A stretch of DNA of 64,000 bases from assembly GCA_963790585.1 (NCBI GenBank), contig CAWBOY010000003.1, forward strand, positions 372,001 to 436,000. The letters are read 5' to 3'. Under the pieces are notes generated by a model. It made no database searches and had not been told where the DNA came from. It worked only from the letters and a program-made list of their open reading frames with translations. A program made the translations under genes and the position numbers. Position 1 is the first letter of the stretch. The number at the start of each line of letters is the position of its first letter. Source of the DNA: CAWBOY01 sp963790585. Its GTDB lineage: Bacteria; Planctomycetota; Planctomycetia; Gemmatales; Gemmataceae. This document shows, piece after piece, positions 1 through 10,454 of this stretch.

Positions 1-501
1 CTGCACCAACCTTGACTGGGATGCCCGCCACATCCTCTCCACCTATGCGTGCCGGTGGGCCATCGAATGCACCTTCGAGAATTGCAAACAATTTTTGGGG
101 CTGGAAGACCCTGCCAACCGCTTGCCCCTGGCCGTCCAGCGGACCGCACCGATGGCTCTGCTGCTGTATAGCCTGGTTGTCGTCTGGTTCCACCAGGTTG
201 GTTACCGCTTCCTCCAGTTTCCGTACCGTCCCTGGTATCGAGGCAAACAGGAGCCTTCGTTTGCTGATCTTTTGACCACCCTACGCCGTGTCAGTTGCCA
301 AGAGAAAACCGACACACTGCTTCCAAAACCGTGTCGCCTAAAAACCTGGCTCACCCAGATTACCGAGCTTCTCAGCCGAGTCGGATGAGACAGCTGCTCG
401 CCGTCTTTTTTCAACCAATCCCGGCACATGTGACTCGACGGACCGTCAAAAATCACCGGCCCCAGCGCTAGATTTACGCGCCGGAATGTGCGAAACTTGA
501 A
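1..501 (+). mobile_element. Right part of an insertion sequence, first of two tandem copies
   Basis: This stretch matches 1617-2117 almost base for base, with only scattered substitutions. It carries the C-terminal part of the same transposase, reading through position 1 and stopping at 388, followed by the shared non-coding right end. It ends at 501 in the terminal sequence GTGCGAAACTTGAA. The left part lies outside the window. The transposase fragment keeps the WAIECTFENCKQFLGLED region with the catalytic Glu. Confidence 0.85.
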
Positions 502-506
502 CTTAG

Positions 507-2117
507 TTCAAGTTTCGCACATTTTAGGGTCTGTTGGCAGCATCTCGCGGGAGAAAAAAGTTCGGCTTCCCGGCTCGGTTTGGTAACTTGGGATCATCTA
601 CTATTCCAGGTCGCCCCGTGGCAAGGAAGCCGATCTATGGAAGTTACCGCCTCTTTCGTTGCTCTGCTACAGCATTTCGTTGCCGTTTTCACCGCCCCAA
701 CCTTTCAGACCTTCGTCGAGATCGTCAACGGCTGGGTTCTCTCCCCACGCCGCCGCTTCGTCACTGACATCATCTTCACCGGAGGCAACCTCGACAACGG
801 ACATTGGTGCCGCTTCCATCGCTTTTTCAGTCATGCCGCCTGGGAGCCGGATGTCTTGTCTTTGCACCTGGCCAAATTGGTGGCACGCGTGTTCGCCCTG
901 GGCGCTTCCTTGTCATGGGCCGTCGATGATACCTTGTGTCGCAAACGCGGCCTCACTGTTTACGGCGCCGGCATGCACTACGATCCCCTCATTTCCAGCC
1001 GCGCCAAACCTCTCGTTAGCTGGGGACACGATTGGGTCGTTCTCTGCCTCGTCATCGCCCACCCCTTCTGGGCACCCTCCAAAGTCTTCGCCTTACCGAT
1101 CACCATGAGGCTGTATCGCAATCGCCAGGGTCTCACCAAGGGAAAAAAGAGCAAAGCCAAAGCCGCCAAGACCAAGGCCGACCCCAACCATCGCACCCGG
1201 CCCGAACTGGCCGTCGAGCTGATTTCCTTGGTCTCTACCTGGTTTCCTCAAGACGAAATCGTCGTTACAGGCGACAGTGCCTACGGCGGCAAGAGCGTTC
1301 TGTCCCACCTACCGGCCAACGTTCATTTGATCAGCCACGTTCATCCCAAAGGCGCCCTCTATGCTCTCCCACAGCCACGTACGACAAAAGGCAAAGGGGC
1401 TCCACGAAAGAAGGGTACACGTTTGCCGAACATGGCCCAATGGGCCGACGACGCCACGCAGCCCTGGACGGAACTCCACTTCGATCAGTTCGGACTCCAT
1501 GCCGTCCTACAGGTCAAAACCCAGCAAGCCTTGTACTACAAGGCTGGCGGCCAGCGTCTTTTGACCATCGTCTTGACACGCGATCTTCAAGGCAAAAGGC
1601 CCGATCAAATGTTCTACTGCACCAACCTTGACTGGGATGCCCGCAACATCCTCTCCACCTATGCGTGCCGTTGGGCCATCGAATGCACCTTCGAGAATTG
1701 CAAACAATTTTTGGGGCTGGAAGACCCTGCCAACCGCTTGCCCCTGGCCGTCCAGCGGACCGCACCGATGGCTCTGCTGCTGTATAGCCTGGTTGTCGTC
1801 TGGTTCCACCAGGTTGGTTACCGCTTCCTCCAGTTTCCGTACCGTCCCTGGTATCGAGGCAAACAAGAGCCTTCGTTTGCTGATCTTTTGACCACCCTAC
1901 GCCGTGTCAGTTGCCAAGAGAAAACCGACACACTGCTTCCAAAACGGTGTCGCCAAAAAACCTGGCTCACCCAGATTACCGAGCTTCTCAGCCGAGTCGG
2001 ATGAGACAGCTGCTCGCCGTCGTTTTTCAACCAATCCCGGCACATGTGACTCGACGGACCGCCAAAAATCATCGCCCCCAGCGCTAGATTTACGCGCCGG
2101 AATATGCGAAACTTGAA
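507..2117 (+). mobile_element. Complete insertion sequence of about 1.6 kb, IS4/IS701-like
   Basis: The left end (507) reads TTCAAGTTTCGCACATT and the right end, on the opposite strand from 2117, reads TTCAAGTTTCGCATATT, giving imperfect terminal inverted repeats of about 17 bp. The pentamer CTTAG lies directly outside both ends (502-506 and 2118-2122), consistent with a 4-5 bp target duplication. One transposase gene fills the element. The left copy of the same IS ends at 501, so the two copies are separated only by CTTAG. Family placement rests on the transposase and short duplication; it was not searched. Confidence 0.85.
637..2004 (+). CDS. DDE transposase (IS701/DDE_5-like)
   Basis: This is the cut-and-paste transposase of the surrounding IS, 455 aa from the ATG at 637, which follows an AAGGA-like ribosome site. 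An upstream in-frame ATG at 580 is possible but leads into poorly conserved residues. Likely catalytic acids are Asp in AVDDT, Asp in VTGDSAYGG, and Glu in WAIECTFENCKQFLGLED, the W-x-IE-x2-F-x3-K-x2-LGL-x-D arrangement of IS701-like enzymes. A lysine-rich linker (GKKSKAKAAKTK) lies between the first two. The frame is intact, so the element may still be mobile. Exact family was not verified. Confidence 0.88.
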   Translation: MEVTASFVALLQHFVAVFTAPTFQTFVEIVNGWVLSPRRRFVTDIIFTGGNLDNGHWCRFHRFFSHAAWEPDVLSLHLAKLVARVFALGASLSWAVDDTLCRKRGLTVYGAGMHYDPLISSRAKPLVSWGHDWVVLCLVIAHPFWAPSKVFALPITMRLYRNRQGLTKGKKSKAKAAKTKADPNHRTRPELAVELISLVSTWFPQDEIVVTGDSAYGGKSVLSHLPANVHLISHVHPKGALYALPQPRTTKGKGAPRKKGTRLPNMAQWADDATQPWTELHFDQFGLHAVLQVKTQQALYYKAGGQRLLTIVLTRDLQGKRPDQMFYCTNLDWDARNILSTYACRWAIECTFENCKQFLGLEDPANRLPLAVQRTAPMALLLYSLVVVWFHQVGYRFLQFPYRPWYRGKQEPSFADLLTTLRRVSCQEKTDTLLPKRCRQKTWLTQITELLSRVG

Positions 2118-2257
2118 CTTAGGGTGACGCCTTGACGCTCGCCAAGTTCCTTTGCTCTGTAAATCCTCTAAATTGCTTTTGAACACGCATCTCGTCTGAC
2201 CTAAAATCAATCTCTAATCCGACCACGTCCTTTCGTTTCCTCATAGGCAGGGGTCCC

Positions 2258-3535
2258 ATGGCCGACTGGCATTTTACAATGAACGGCGAGCAAGTGGGCA
2301 GTACGGTGAATGACGCCCAGCTTCGCCAACTGGCCGTGACGGGCAAGCTGAAACAAAAGGACATGGTTTGGACGGAAGGAATGCCTGGTTGGGCCGAGGC
2401 CTCAACGATCCCGGGCTTATTTCCCGCGGCCGCGTCGCCAGCGCGCGCTGCAACACCGAAAGCCGCGGCACCCAAGGCTGCCCGCGCCCCCTCGGTCGCT
2501 GAGGTTGAACCTGTGAACGAGCCCGCCGCCGCGGGCGGCTCGTCCTTGATCGATCCTATTACCGACCTACGCCGTGCGTATTCCTACAATCTCTACGAAT
2601 CGCCGGTGACCGGGGCCGAGCAGAGCACGCTCGCGCAGGTCGGCGTGACTGGCGAACTTGGCCAAAAGTTCCTCGTCTGGCGGCGTAGCATGCTCTGGCT
2701 GACGCTGTTTGTAACATTGGTCACAGCGCTCGTTGGTCTCATTTCGTCGATTATGGCGGGATTTGTGCTTCCCATCCTCTCCCAATTGTTGACTTTATGC
2801 CTTCCGGTGGCCGCGACGATGATGGCGGTCCTCTTTTGGTCCAAGTACAAAGTATCGCGGGCAATTATGCTGGCGGGCTGGGCGGCGCCGATCGCGGTTA
2901 GTTTTCTCTTTTCGCTGATAGGCCTGCTCATGGCTTTGGCCGACAAGGGTGACGGTTCAAATCGACTCGCATTCATGATGCTGGCGCCTCTGCGGTTCGC
3001 CGCCATTCTCGCGCTCGGCGGCGGGTTGTTTCGCGCCTGTGTCCGCGTCAAGACGCTGGTGCCCGAGAGCGTCCTGCCGGGCTACGTGTTGGTTTGCGCG
3101 GCCGCACTCTACGTGTTCACAATGGTTCAACTAGTATTTGTATCCTTCGCGATGGGTCGAGTTTCGCTGGGCGGATTCGGTGAATTGCTATTTGTTTGCG
3201 CCCCCCTGAGCTATCTCGCGCTGGCGCCGGTATTCCTGCGCTCGTCGACCAAGCCGGCCGATCGAACGTGGATGATGATTCTCCAGCTCGTTTACTTGGG
3301 CGTAGCGGCGCTCGGCACGCTATTGTTCATGATTCCGTCGTTGATGGAGAAAAACCCCATGGCGGCGTCGCCTATTCTGACGAATTTGGAGGCGTGGCTG
3401 ACTTATATCAGCACATCGTTGCTGACGACGATCGTTGCGGCCGATTTACTGATAGGCGGTGTTTACGCGCAGGTACAGGAGGGCAAACGAGCAACGGAAC
3501 GGCTCGCGGGTCTTGGGGAATTGTTCCCGAAATAG
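2258..3535 (+). CDS. GYF_2-domain multi-pass membrane protein
   Basis: The 425-aa product starts with a GYF_2-type domain (about residues 3-57: W-H-F opening, then MVWTEGMPGWAEA), a fold common at the N-terminus of planctomycete membrane proteins and thought to mediate protein contacts. An Ala/Pro-rich linker follows to about residue 95. The C-terminal two thirds contains about eight hydrophobic helices separated by short basic loops. The ATG follows AGGGG at good spacing. No catalytic motif is visible, so a scaffold or envelope role is only a guess. It begins about 140 bp beyond the IS right end. Confidence 0.75.
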   Translation: MADWHFTMNGEQVGSTVNDAQLRQLAVTGKLKQKDMVWTEGMPGWAEASTIPGLFPAAASPARAATPKAAAPKAARAPSVAEVEPVNEPAAAGGSSLIDPITDLRRAYSYNLYESPVTGAEQSTLAQVGVTGELGQKFLVWRRSMLWLTLFVTLVTALVGLISSIMAGFVLPILSQLLTLCLPVAATMMAVLFWSKYKVSRAIMLAGWAAPIAVSFLFSLIGLLMALADKGDGSNRLAFMMLAPLRFAAILALGGGLFRACVRVKTLVPESVLPGYVLVCAAALYVFTMVQLVFVSFAMGRVSLGGFGELLFVCAPLSYLALAPVFLRSSTKPADRTWMMILQLVYLGVAALGTLLFMIPSLMEKNPMAASPILTNLEAWLTYISTSLLTTIVAADLLIGGVYAQVQEGKRATERLAGLGELFPK

Positions 3536-3589
3536 CCCGGTGATAGTCCTCTCGGCGTATAATCATGGGGACTGCTGAGGACCGTCCCC

Positions 3590-5799
3590 ATGCTGCGCGA
3601 CGAACAAATCGAAGTACGACGCCAACGCGCCGCCGCGGAACAGCTGCAAATTCAGAACCTCGGCCGAAATCGCGTCTTCAGCGACTATCAAGTCACCAAT
3701 CCCACGACGGGCGGCCAATATCGCGTCGCTATTCGTGGCTTCGATCTCGGCGATAACTATTGCGAATGCCCCGATTTCCGCACCAACACGCTCGGCACCT
3801 GTAAGCACATCGAAGCCGTCCTCGATCGGATCGGCCCTGAGCCGCGCGTCCGTCGCCTCAAAGCGGCTATCACCCATCCGCAACTCTATCTCGATTATCG
3901 CGGCGAGGCCTTGCGCCTAAGCCTACTCCTGCCACCGCGCCATTCCGATTCGCTGCGCGCTTTGACGGAAAGTTTTTTTGACACAAAAGGTGTCTGGAAA
4001 GGTGGCGATCACTTCGATCGACTCCAGGCTGCTCTCGATCAGGTGCCGGAGCGTATCGTCGTCAACGCCGATGCCGCCGAGTACATCGATCGGGAAATCG
4101 AGCGGGCGACGATGGCCCTGCGCGAGCGTGAACTGTTGGCGGAACTGGACGATGGCCGCGAGCCGTCGGCGCTATCCGACTTGCTCAAAGTGCCGCTTTA
4201 CCCCTATCAAATGCGCGGCGCCCTGTTTTTGGCTTGCCGTGGACGCGCCATTTTGGGCGACGACATGGGGCTGGGTAAGACCATTCAGACGATGGCCGCC
4301 GTCGAGTTTCTGGCGCGGGAACGCGACATCGAGCGCGTCCTTGTCATCGCCCCAGCTTCCGTCAAATATCAATGGGATACCGAAATCCGCAAATTTACGG
4401 ATCGACCGGTGCAGCTTATCGAAGGAAGCTACGCCGCGCGGCGCAGCCAATATGCGCAACCGACCTTTTATCGGCTCATCAATTACGAGGTCGTGATCCG
4501 TGACCACACCGAGCTGAACGATTGGCGACCGGACCTGATAGTGCTGGATGAAGCGCAGCGCATCAAAAACTGGGAGACGAAGACGTCGGCGCCGTCAAAA
4601 AGCTGCGCAGCCGCTATGCGTTTGTCCTTACCGGTACACCATTGGAAAACAAGCTCGAAGAACTCTACAGCATTGTTTCCTTCGTCGGCGATCGGCGCCT
4701 TGGCCCCGCGTTCCAGTTCCTCAACGATCATGGGCTGCGCGATGCCGGCGGAAAGTTGATCGGCTACCAGAAGCTCGATGTCTTGCGCGATAAATTGGCG
4801 CCGATTCTGCTGCGCCGCACCCGAGCGGAAGTCCTGCCGCAACTACCTGCCCGGACCGATAGCACCGTTTACGTCGAGATGGCCGCAGCGCAGCGCAGCC
4901 TCTACCAGCGGGAGCAGCAAGCACTGATGCGGCATCTCGGCAAGAAGTACCTCAAGGAAGCCGAACGCAAACAGGTGTTATGCCATCTGAATAATCTCCG
5001 CATGGTTTGTGATAGCACGCATCTCATCGATCGGGAATCGAATGTCGCGCCGAAGCTCGACGAACTAGCTGAGTTGTTGCGCGATCTGTTCACCTCGGGC
5101 CCGCGCAAGATCGTCTTGTTCAGTCAATGGGAGACAATGATTCGGCTGACGGCCGAGTGGGTCGAAAAGCTAGGCTTCCGCTGTCTCGTGCTTCATGGTG
5201 GCGTCCCCGGTAAGGACCGCCGCGGCCTAATCGAACGCTTCCGCGACGACCCCGAGATCCGCATTTTCTTGAGTACGGACGCCGGCGGCACCGGCTTGAA
5301 CATGCAGGCGGCGGATACGGTGATCAATCTCGAGGTGCCGTGGAACCCCGCCGTGCTCGAGCAGCGCATCGCCCGGGTCCATCGCTTGGGGCAGCATCGA
5401 CCCGTGCAGGTTTTTCAACTGGTGACTCGAGACAGCATCGAAGAACGGGTCTTGAAGACGTTGAGTCGTAAACGCGAGCTCTTCGACGGGGTTTTTCAAG
5501 GTGGCCTCGACGAAGTCGTGCTGACCAACCTCGGCCATCGCGCGTTTCTCGACACCGTGCGTGAGTTGGTCGATCCGAGTCCGGTGCCCTTAGCGTCATC
5601 AGCGCAAAAGACCGCGAAAGCAGATACGTCAAATATAGAAGACGCGGGTTCGATGCTCCTCCATGCTCTAGCCAAGGCGAAGGTCATAACCGATGCGCAG
5701 TCTGGCGAGGCGCTGTTGCAGTTTCCTCTACCGAACCCTGAATTGTTGGAACGGGCGGCAGCCATTTTGTTAGCATTTGCTCGGCAGTTGAGAACATAA
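3590..5799 (+). pseudogene. SNF2-family helicase with SWIM zinc finger, interrupted by one frameshift
   Basis: Two overlapping frames together encode one SNF2 ATPase of about 736 aa. The N-terminus has a SWIM zinc finger (CECPDF...CKH, about residues 57-77). The first RecA lobe carries ILGDDMGLGKTIQT (Walker A) and VLDEAQRIKNW (DEAQ box in place of DEAH). After a shift of one missing base near 4587-4594, the second frame resumes with VLTGTPLENKLEELYS (motif III), then STDAGGTGLNMQAAD (V) and QRIARVHRLGQ (VI). All motifs are present, so the gene is either recently broken or affected by an assembly indel. A role in transcription-linked remodelling or DNA repair is inferred from the family only. 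Confidence 0.85.
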
Positions 5800-5914
5800 T
5801 GGCGTGGTCGGGAGACCCATGCCACAAGGCAGGACTAAAACGTTTCTTTATAGCGCGAACACCCAGAGCTCGCTTGCCGGCTCGCGGCTAAACAATTGAG
5901 GGTCAAACAGTAGA

Positions 5915-6901
5915 TCAACCATCCTTTTTATCGCTCTTATCCTTGGGTTTTTCCTCTGCTTCGACGCGGGCTGGATCGAAATCGATCTCTTGAATGGTGT
6001 GCAGCGGAATCAATTTGTAGCCCACTTTCACTCGCGCCAACAATCCTTCCAGCTCAAGAACCTTCCCATCAATAGTTGGTTTATTCAGCAGCGTCAGCGT
6101 TTTTTCTTCCTCGGGCAAGGCCACTTGCCAGACCCAATCCGACGTGGCGCCGACCATTTCGCAGGTGATTTTGCTGATCTTGCTCATCTCGACTTTGAAC
6201 GACTTCTTGAAGACGAGGACGCTTAAAACCTTCTCGCCTGCTTCGCTCTTGTAGAGCGCTTGGACATCCTGCACTTTGAACGAGTGCTTGCCGCGCTTGT
6301 CGGCAACCGTTATCACCGCCGGTCGGCCTCCGATCGGCGCGGCGTCCATCTTGGGCGCTGGAAAACGGATGCCGCGAATGCCTTTGGGCGAGCCACCCAG
6401 ATATTTCTCTTCGAGCACCCCCATGTCGCCCTTGTCAACTTCGGCTTCGATGGTGATGCGATTGCTGTCGGCGTACTCGGTCGTGCCGCCAAGCATTTCC
6501 TCCATGTCGCCTTTGCCCTCAAGCGCCACGTGGACGACCACGGTCTTTTTGTCGATGTCATAATCGATCGATTTCACGCGCGTCAGAGGAACTAAGGTGA
6601 CGACGCCGATCTTCCAATTGGTGGAGTTATCCTCGCGAATTTCGAGCGCCTCAAGCCCCTCGGCCTTGGTCGGCTGCTTCTTGTCGTCCTTGGCGTCGTC
6701 TTTTTTGGTTTCTTTATTCGGCGCGGCGAGCCAACCCAGGCGACGAACGCCCTCGGAGAACTTCCAGGTCTTGAGCTTTTGCTCCTTACCGGCCGCATCG
6801 ATCAGAACCAGCGTGCCCGGGTCAGTCGGCTTGGGAGCGTCGTCCGCGAAGGTGGTTAACGCGAATAGCAACAGGGCCAGCATTGGGCCTGATAAACGCA
6901 T
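5915..6901 (-). CDS. Secreted protein of unknown function
   Basis: The 328-aa product begins with a clear signal peptide (MRLSGPMLALLLFALTTFA, cleavage probably just before DDAPK). The ATG follows AAGGAG. The mature part is rich in Lys, Asp and Glu, has a charged linker (KKDDAKDDKKQ, about residues 66-76) and ends with a charged tail. Two similar stretches (LVLIDAAGKEQKLKTWKFSE and ITVADKRGKHSFKVQDVQAL) suggest repeated small beta modules. No enzyme motif is seen. A periplasmic or surface location is inferred. Confidence 0.7.
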   Translation of the reverse strand: MRLSGPMLALLLFALTTFADDAPKPTDPGTLVLIDAAGKEQKLKTWKFSEGVRRLGWLAAPNKETKKDDAKDDKKQPTKAEGLEALEIREDNSTNWKIGVVTLVPLTRVKSIDYDIDKKTVVVHVALEGKGDMEEMLGGTTEYADSNRITIEAEVDKGDMGVLEEKYLGGSPKGIRGIRFPAPKMDAAPIGGRPAVITVADKRGKHSFKVQDVQALYKSEAGEKVLSVLVFKKSFKVEMSKISKITCEMVGATSDWVWQVALPEEEKTLTLLNKPTIDGKVLELEGLLARVKVGYKLIPLHTIQEIDFDPARVEAEEKPKDKSDKKDG

Positions 6902-6946
6902 AGCGTGTGCTCCTTGGAAGCAAAGGACAGATAATTGATAAAGCTT

Positions 6947-7528
6947 TCAGGGCAATAAGTCGGCAACCGCGACGCGTGCTTCGGGAACCGCCAACGGCGC
7001 GGCGCTTTCGGTGGCATCGAGAATGAATCGATCCGCGTACCGATAGCCAAACGGCTTCGTCTCATCGGCGACGGGGTTTCGATAAATTTCGAGCTGTCTA
7101 TCAACCAGATTGACGATCCAGTAATCGCCAATCCCCGCGGCGGCGTAGAGTGACGATTTGCGATTGCGATCGAAAGCCAACGTCGAGTCACTGACTTCGA
7201 CCACCAACATAGCTCCCGTTGGATTGGGCGTGCCCGCCGTCACGCCTTTTGGTGATCCCAGAGTTACAGCCAAATCAGGACTTGGCGACGAAGTCGGACT
7301 CAAATCAAGATTAGCCTGATTGCGAACTCGGTATCCTTTGCCGAAGACACCGCGCAAGGCATCTTGGGCCAACTCGACGCCCGCCGCGTGGTAGTCGTTC
7401 TGCGTGCCCATTTCCAGGATCTCGCCATCGATCAGCTCGACACGCTGGTTGAGGAAGATGTTGTTTTCGGCCAGGAAGTAATAATGTTCTCGCGTCCACC
7501 GAAAGGTTCGCGGCTCCGTCTGTTGCAT
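6947..7528 (-). CDS. Uma2-family (DUF820) endonuclease-like protein
   Basis: The 193-aa protein, starting at MQQTEPRTF, matches the Uma2 pattern of the PD-(D/E)XK superfamily: an early YFLAE/RVELIDGEILEMG segment, SPSPDLAV carrying the Asp, and LVVEVSDSTLAFDRNRKSSLYA with the E-x-S/K core, followed by YWIVNLVDRQLEIYRNP. Uma2 proteins are very abundant in planctomycetes and cyanobacteria, and their biological role is unsettled. A 12-residue upstream extension to 7564 is possible but unlikely. The C-terminus reads over the short gap in front of the secreted protein gene, with which it could be co-transcribed. Confidence 0.88.
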   Translation of the reverse strand: MQQTEPRTFRWTREHYYFLAENNIFLNQRVELIDGEILEMGTQNDYHAAGVELAQDALRGVFGKGYRVRNQANLDLSPTSSPSPDLAVTLGSPKGVTAGTPNPTGAMLVVEVSDSTLAFDRNRKSSLYAAAGIGDYWIVNLVDRQLEIYRNPVADETKPFGYRYADRFILDATESAAPLAVPEARVAVADLLP

Positions 7529-7613
7529 GGCTCGACCCTCGCGACGACCGACCGGACAATCCAATCATAAGGGGGCGGAATGCCGCGAACAACTCGATCA
7601 GCGGAAACCGCCT

Positions 7614-7643
7614 TGTAGCCGCATTCGTCAAAAGGCGGCTACA
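7614..7643. repeat. Short inverted repeat
   Basis: TGTAGCCGC and GCGGCTACA form a 9-bp stem around a 12-nt loop between the divergent Uma2 gene and the cytochrome b gene. It has no T-tract, so it may be a repeat rather than a terminator. Confidence 0.5.
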
Positions 7644-7753
7644 GGGCCGATAACGTACTTGCTACAATTCGATGGCACACTCTTGTCTAGCTGTGTTATA
7701 AAAATCTACCTTGAATTCATCCGACCTATCATCGCCCTGGACTGGGAGGTTTC

Positions 7754-8716
7754 GTGCTCGTCTTCGATAGCAGAAGCTGGCCGCAGCATCGACCCTGGAT
7801 GATCAGCACGCTTCTCATCGCTGTCCTGGCGATCGTTTGGTATCTCGCCTGGAGCATTGGCAAAAGCGAATGGCCCGGCGGGTCGAGCCTGCCTGGGTTC
7901 ACGTTCGGCGTCGTCGGCGGCCTGATCTGTCTTTTTGAATTGCTCCTGTGGTTTCGCAAGAAAGTGCGCACCTGGCGCATCGGCCGCGCTCAGGTGTGGA
8001 TGCGGGCCCATATTTGGCTCGGGCTTCTCAGCGTACCGTTGCTGGTCCTGCACAGCGGCTTTCGCAGCGGCGGCGACCTATCGACGATATTGATGATCCT
8101 TTTTCTCGTCGTCATCGCCAGCGGCGTCTGGGGCTTGGCTTTTCAACAGTTGATTCCGCGCACGATGCTCGCCGAGGTGCCGGCGGAAACGATTTATTCG
8201 CAGATCCCACGCATCGTCGAGCACATGTCCGAAGAAGCCGAACGGCTGGTGCTGGCGACCTGCGGGCCGAATCCGAGCGGAGACACGGAGCGCGCCGAAA
8301 GCATCGAGCCCAAGCCGTTTCTCACGTTAGGCGCCATGCGCTCGGCAGGCAAGACAACGGGCAAGGTTCTCCAGACGATCGTTCCGAACGCGCCCGTGGC
8401 CGGGACCGAGATATTGCGGAACTTTTATGATACTACGATCGAGCCCTATTTACGGGCCGGTCCGCGCGTTCGTTCGCCGCTGCATTCCGCGCGACAGACC
8501 GCAGTGTTGTTTTCCAACTTGAGAACCAACCTCGATCCGGAGGCTCACCACTGCGTCGACGCGCTCGAAGGCATGTGCGAGCAACGGCGCCAGTTCGCTC
8601 ATCAGGCGCGGCTCTTTTTCTGGTTGCATTGCTGGCTTTCGGTCCATTTGCCGCTCTCATTTGCCTTGATCGTGCTGATGATCGCGCATATCGTCAAGGC
8701 TTGCATGTATTGGTAA
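7754..8716 (+). CDS. Membrane di-haem cytochrome b-like protein
   Basis: This 320-aa protein starts with GTG after GGGAGG. It has hydrophobic helices near residues 16-34, 48-66, 82-101, 109-130 and 287-318. Histidines sit 14 residues apart in one helix (His86 and His100) and again in the last helix (His298 and His312), the spacing that ligates two stacked b haems in quinone-linked cytochromes b. The middle section (about 135-285) is soluble. Directly downstream are a decahaem cytochrome c and NADH dehydrogenase-like genes on the same strand. A role carrying electrons across the membrane is inferred from the His pattern and the neighbours; the exact family was not identified. Confidence 0.65.
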   Translation: MLVFDSRSWPQHRPWMISTLLIAVLAIVWYLAWSIGKSEWPGGSSLPGFTFGVVGGLICLFELLLWFRKKVRTWRIGRAQVWMRAHIWLGLLSVPLLVLHSGFRSGGDLSTILMILFLVVIASGVWGLAFQQLIPRTMLAEVPAETIYSQIPRIVEHMSEEAERLVLATCGPNPSGDTERAESIEPKPFLTLGAMRSAGKTTGKVLQTIVPNAPVAGTEILRNFYDTTIEPYLRAGPRVRSPLHSARQTAVLFSNLRTNLDPEAHHCVDALEGMCEQRRQFAHQARLFFWLHCWLSVHLPLSFALIVLMIAHIVKACMYW

Positions 8717-8725
8717 ACTCTCCCT

Positions 8726-10323
8726 ATGGCACTCCAAGAAACCGGCAAGCAACGCGCCGCACGGATTCCGCTCGACTATTTCAAGCATTCCGATGCGATG
8801 AGCCGTTGGAAGTTCTACCTGTCCGTCACGGCTCTGGCGCTCGCCGTTCTCTATCTCGGCAGCGGCTTCCTGCTCGGGCAACGCAGCGAATCGCGCTACT
8901 CTCATGGCCCCGTGCATGCCGTCCATCAAGCATGGGAAAGCCAATGCGAGGTCTGTCACGTCCCTTTTTCACCCATCAAGCACGATAATTGGTTGGTCGC
9001 ATGGAGTAGTCCGAACCAAGCTCGCGCTCGGACGCTCGGTGCGAATCGTGCCACGCCGGGCCGGCCCATCATGAGAGCCAACGAGCCGACGACGTTGTTA
9101 GCTGTGCCAGCTGTCATCGGGATCATCGTGGACGCGATGTGTCCTTGGTAAGATTGCCGGACAGCGATTGCGTGAGTTGCCATCGAGACCTTGCCAAACA
9201 TCTGGCGTTCGGCTTCGCGGTCCTCCAAAATGTGACGGCGTTTGCAACCACGACCCATCCCGAGTTTGAATTGTGGCGTGAGAACAAGCCGACCGACCCG
9301 GGCAAGCTGAAATTCAATCATGATCTCCATATGCGCCCTGGGCAGACATTGACCGAGGGCGGCAAGCCTTGGAAATTCAACGATATCAAAGACCTCAAAG
9401 AGCGAGAGCGCTATCAAGCCAGCCCGGCGACGTACGGGCCGAAGTCCGTGGCAGATGCCGTTCGTTTGACCTGCGCCTCGTGTCACCAGCTCGACGCCAC
9501 CGAAGGCGTCGCGGCCAATTCGTTGAGCCGTGGCGTTCGCACGAGTGGCGCTTACATGCTGCCGGTGCGCTACGAGGACCACTGCAAGGCCTGCCATCCG
9601 CTGACGTTTGATGCGAGCAAGCCCGACGTCGCCATCCCGCATCGATTGCAGCCGGCCGAGGTCCATTCGTTTCTCTGGGGCGCGCTTGCGGCAGAGAAAA
9701 TAAAAGATCCTGATATGCGTAAAGAGTTGGCCACAAAGCTGCCGTTGCCCGGCAAGGCGCTGGACGACGCCGAAGAAAAGGCGCGCAAAGAGGTCGATCG
9801 GGGTACACAAGCCATTGAATCGTTTCTCTACAAAGACAAAGTCGAAGCGAAAGAGAAGTTCCTATACTCAGGCAAAATCACCTGCGGCGAATGCCATTAT
9901 TACGAAGGCACTAGGAACAATGGCATTCCCGAGCGAATCGTGCCGACCAAAGTGCCGGAAATCTGGTACGCACGCGCCAAATTCAGCCATGTCGCCCATC
10001 GGGCGGCGAATTGTTTCGCGTGCCATCCCGGAGCTTATCCACCGGCAGGCGGCGAAGGCGCTGCTTCGACCCGAAGTGAAGACGTGTTGATACCCGACAT
10101 GCAGACATGCGTCCGCTGCCACGCGCCGGCTGGCGTCGTCGACGGCAAACCCACGGGCGGCGTACGTTTTGACTGCGTCGAATGTCACCGCTATCACAAC
10201 GGCGATCATCCGAACAAGGGCCTCGGCGCCAAAGAGCGCGATGCGCTGCAAAAACGGCCGCTGGCAGATTTCTTCGTCAAGCCCACAGAGCGCTACGCCC
10301 TGTGTCAGAAAGTCGTTTATTAG
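8726..10323 (+). pseudogene. Membrane-anchored decahaem cytochrome c, one frameshift
   Basis: Read across one frameshift, this gene encodes about 530 aa with an N-terminal membrane anchor (about residues 32-52) and ten CXXCH haem sites: CEVCH, CESCH, CASCH, CVSCH, CASCH, CKACH, CGECH, CFACH, CVRCH and CVECH. The first frame ends at 9151. The second is already in register from about 9010, and CESCH (9040) and CASCH (9103) are readable only in that frame, so one base is missing near 9005-9030. It lies 9 bp after the cytochrome b gene and just before the NuoEF fusion, so a periplasmic electron-accepting role in the same chain is likely. Two separate genes would be the alternative, but this would strand haem sites. 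Confidence 0.82.
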
Positions 10324-10338
10324 GTTTGCGATCCCGTG

Positions 10339-10411
10339 GCCGGGGTCGGTATTCCGACCCCGGTTCTCTGGAGCTGCCCTGGCCAAACCGGGGTCGGGGT
10401 ACCGACCCCGG
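10339..10411. repeat. Pair of GC-rich palindromes
   Basis: Two hairpins share the core GGGGTCGG...CCGACCCC: one at about 10339-10363 with a TATT loop, and one at about 10387-10411 with a GGTA centre. They fill the gap between the decahaem cytochrome gene and the NuoEF fusion. They could attenuate or separate transcripts, or be a dispersed repeat. Confidence 0.7.
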
Positions 10412-10454
10412 TCACGGATCCGACCATTATGATGCCCATCCAGGATTTCCTGCA

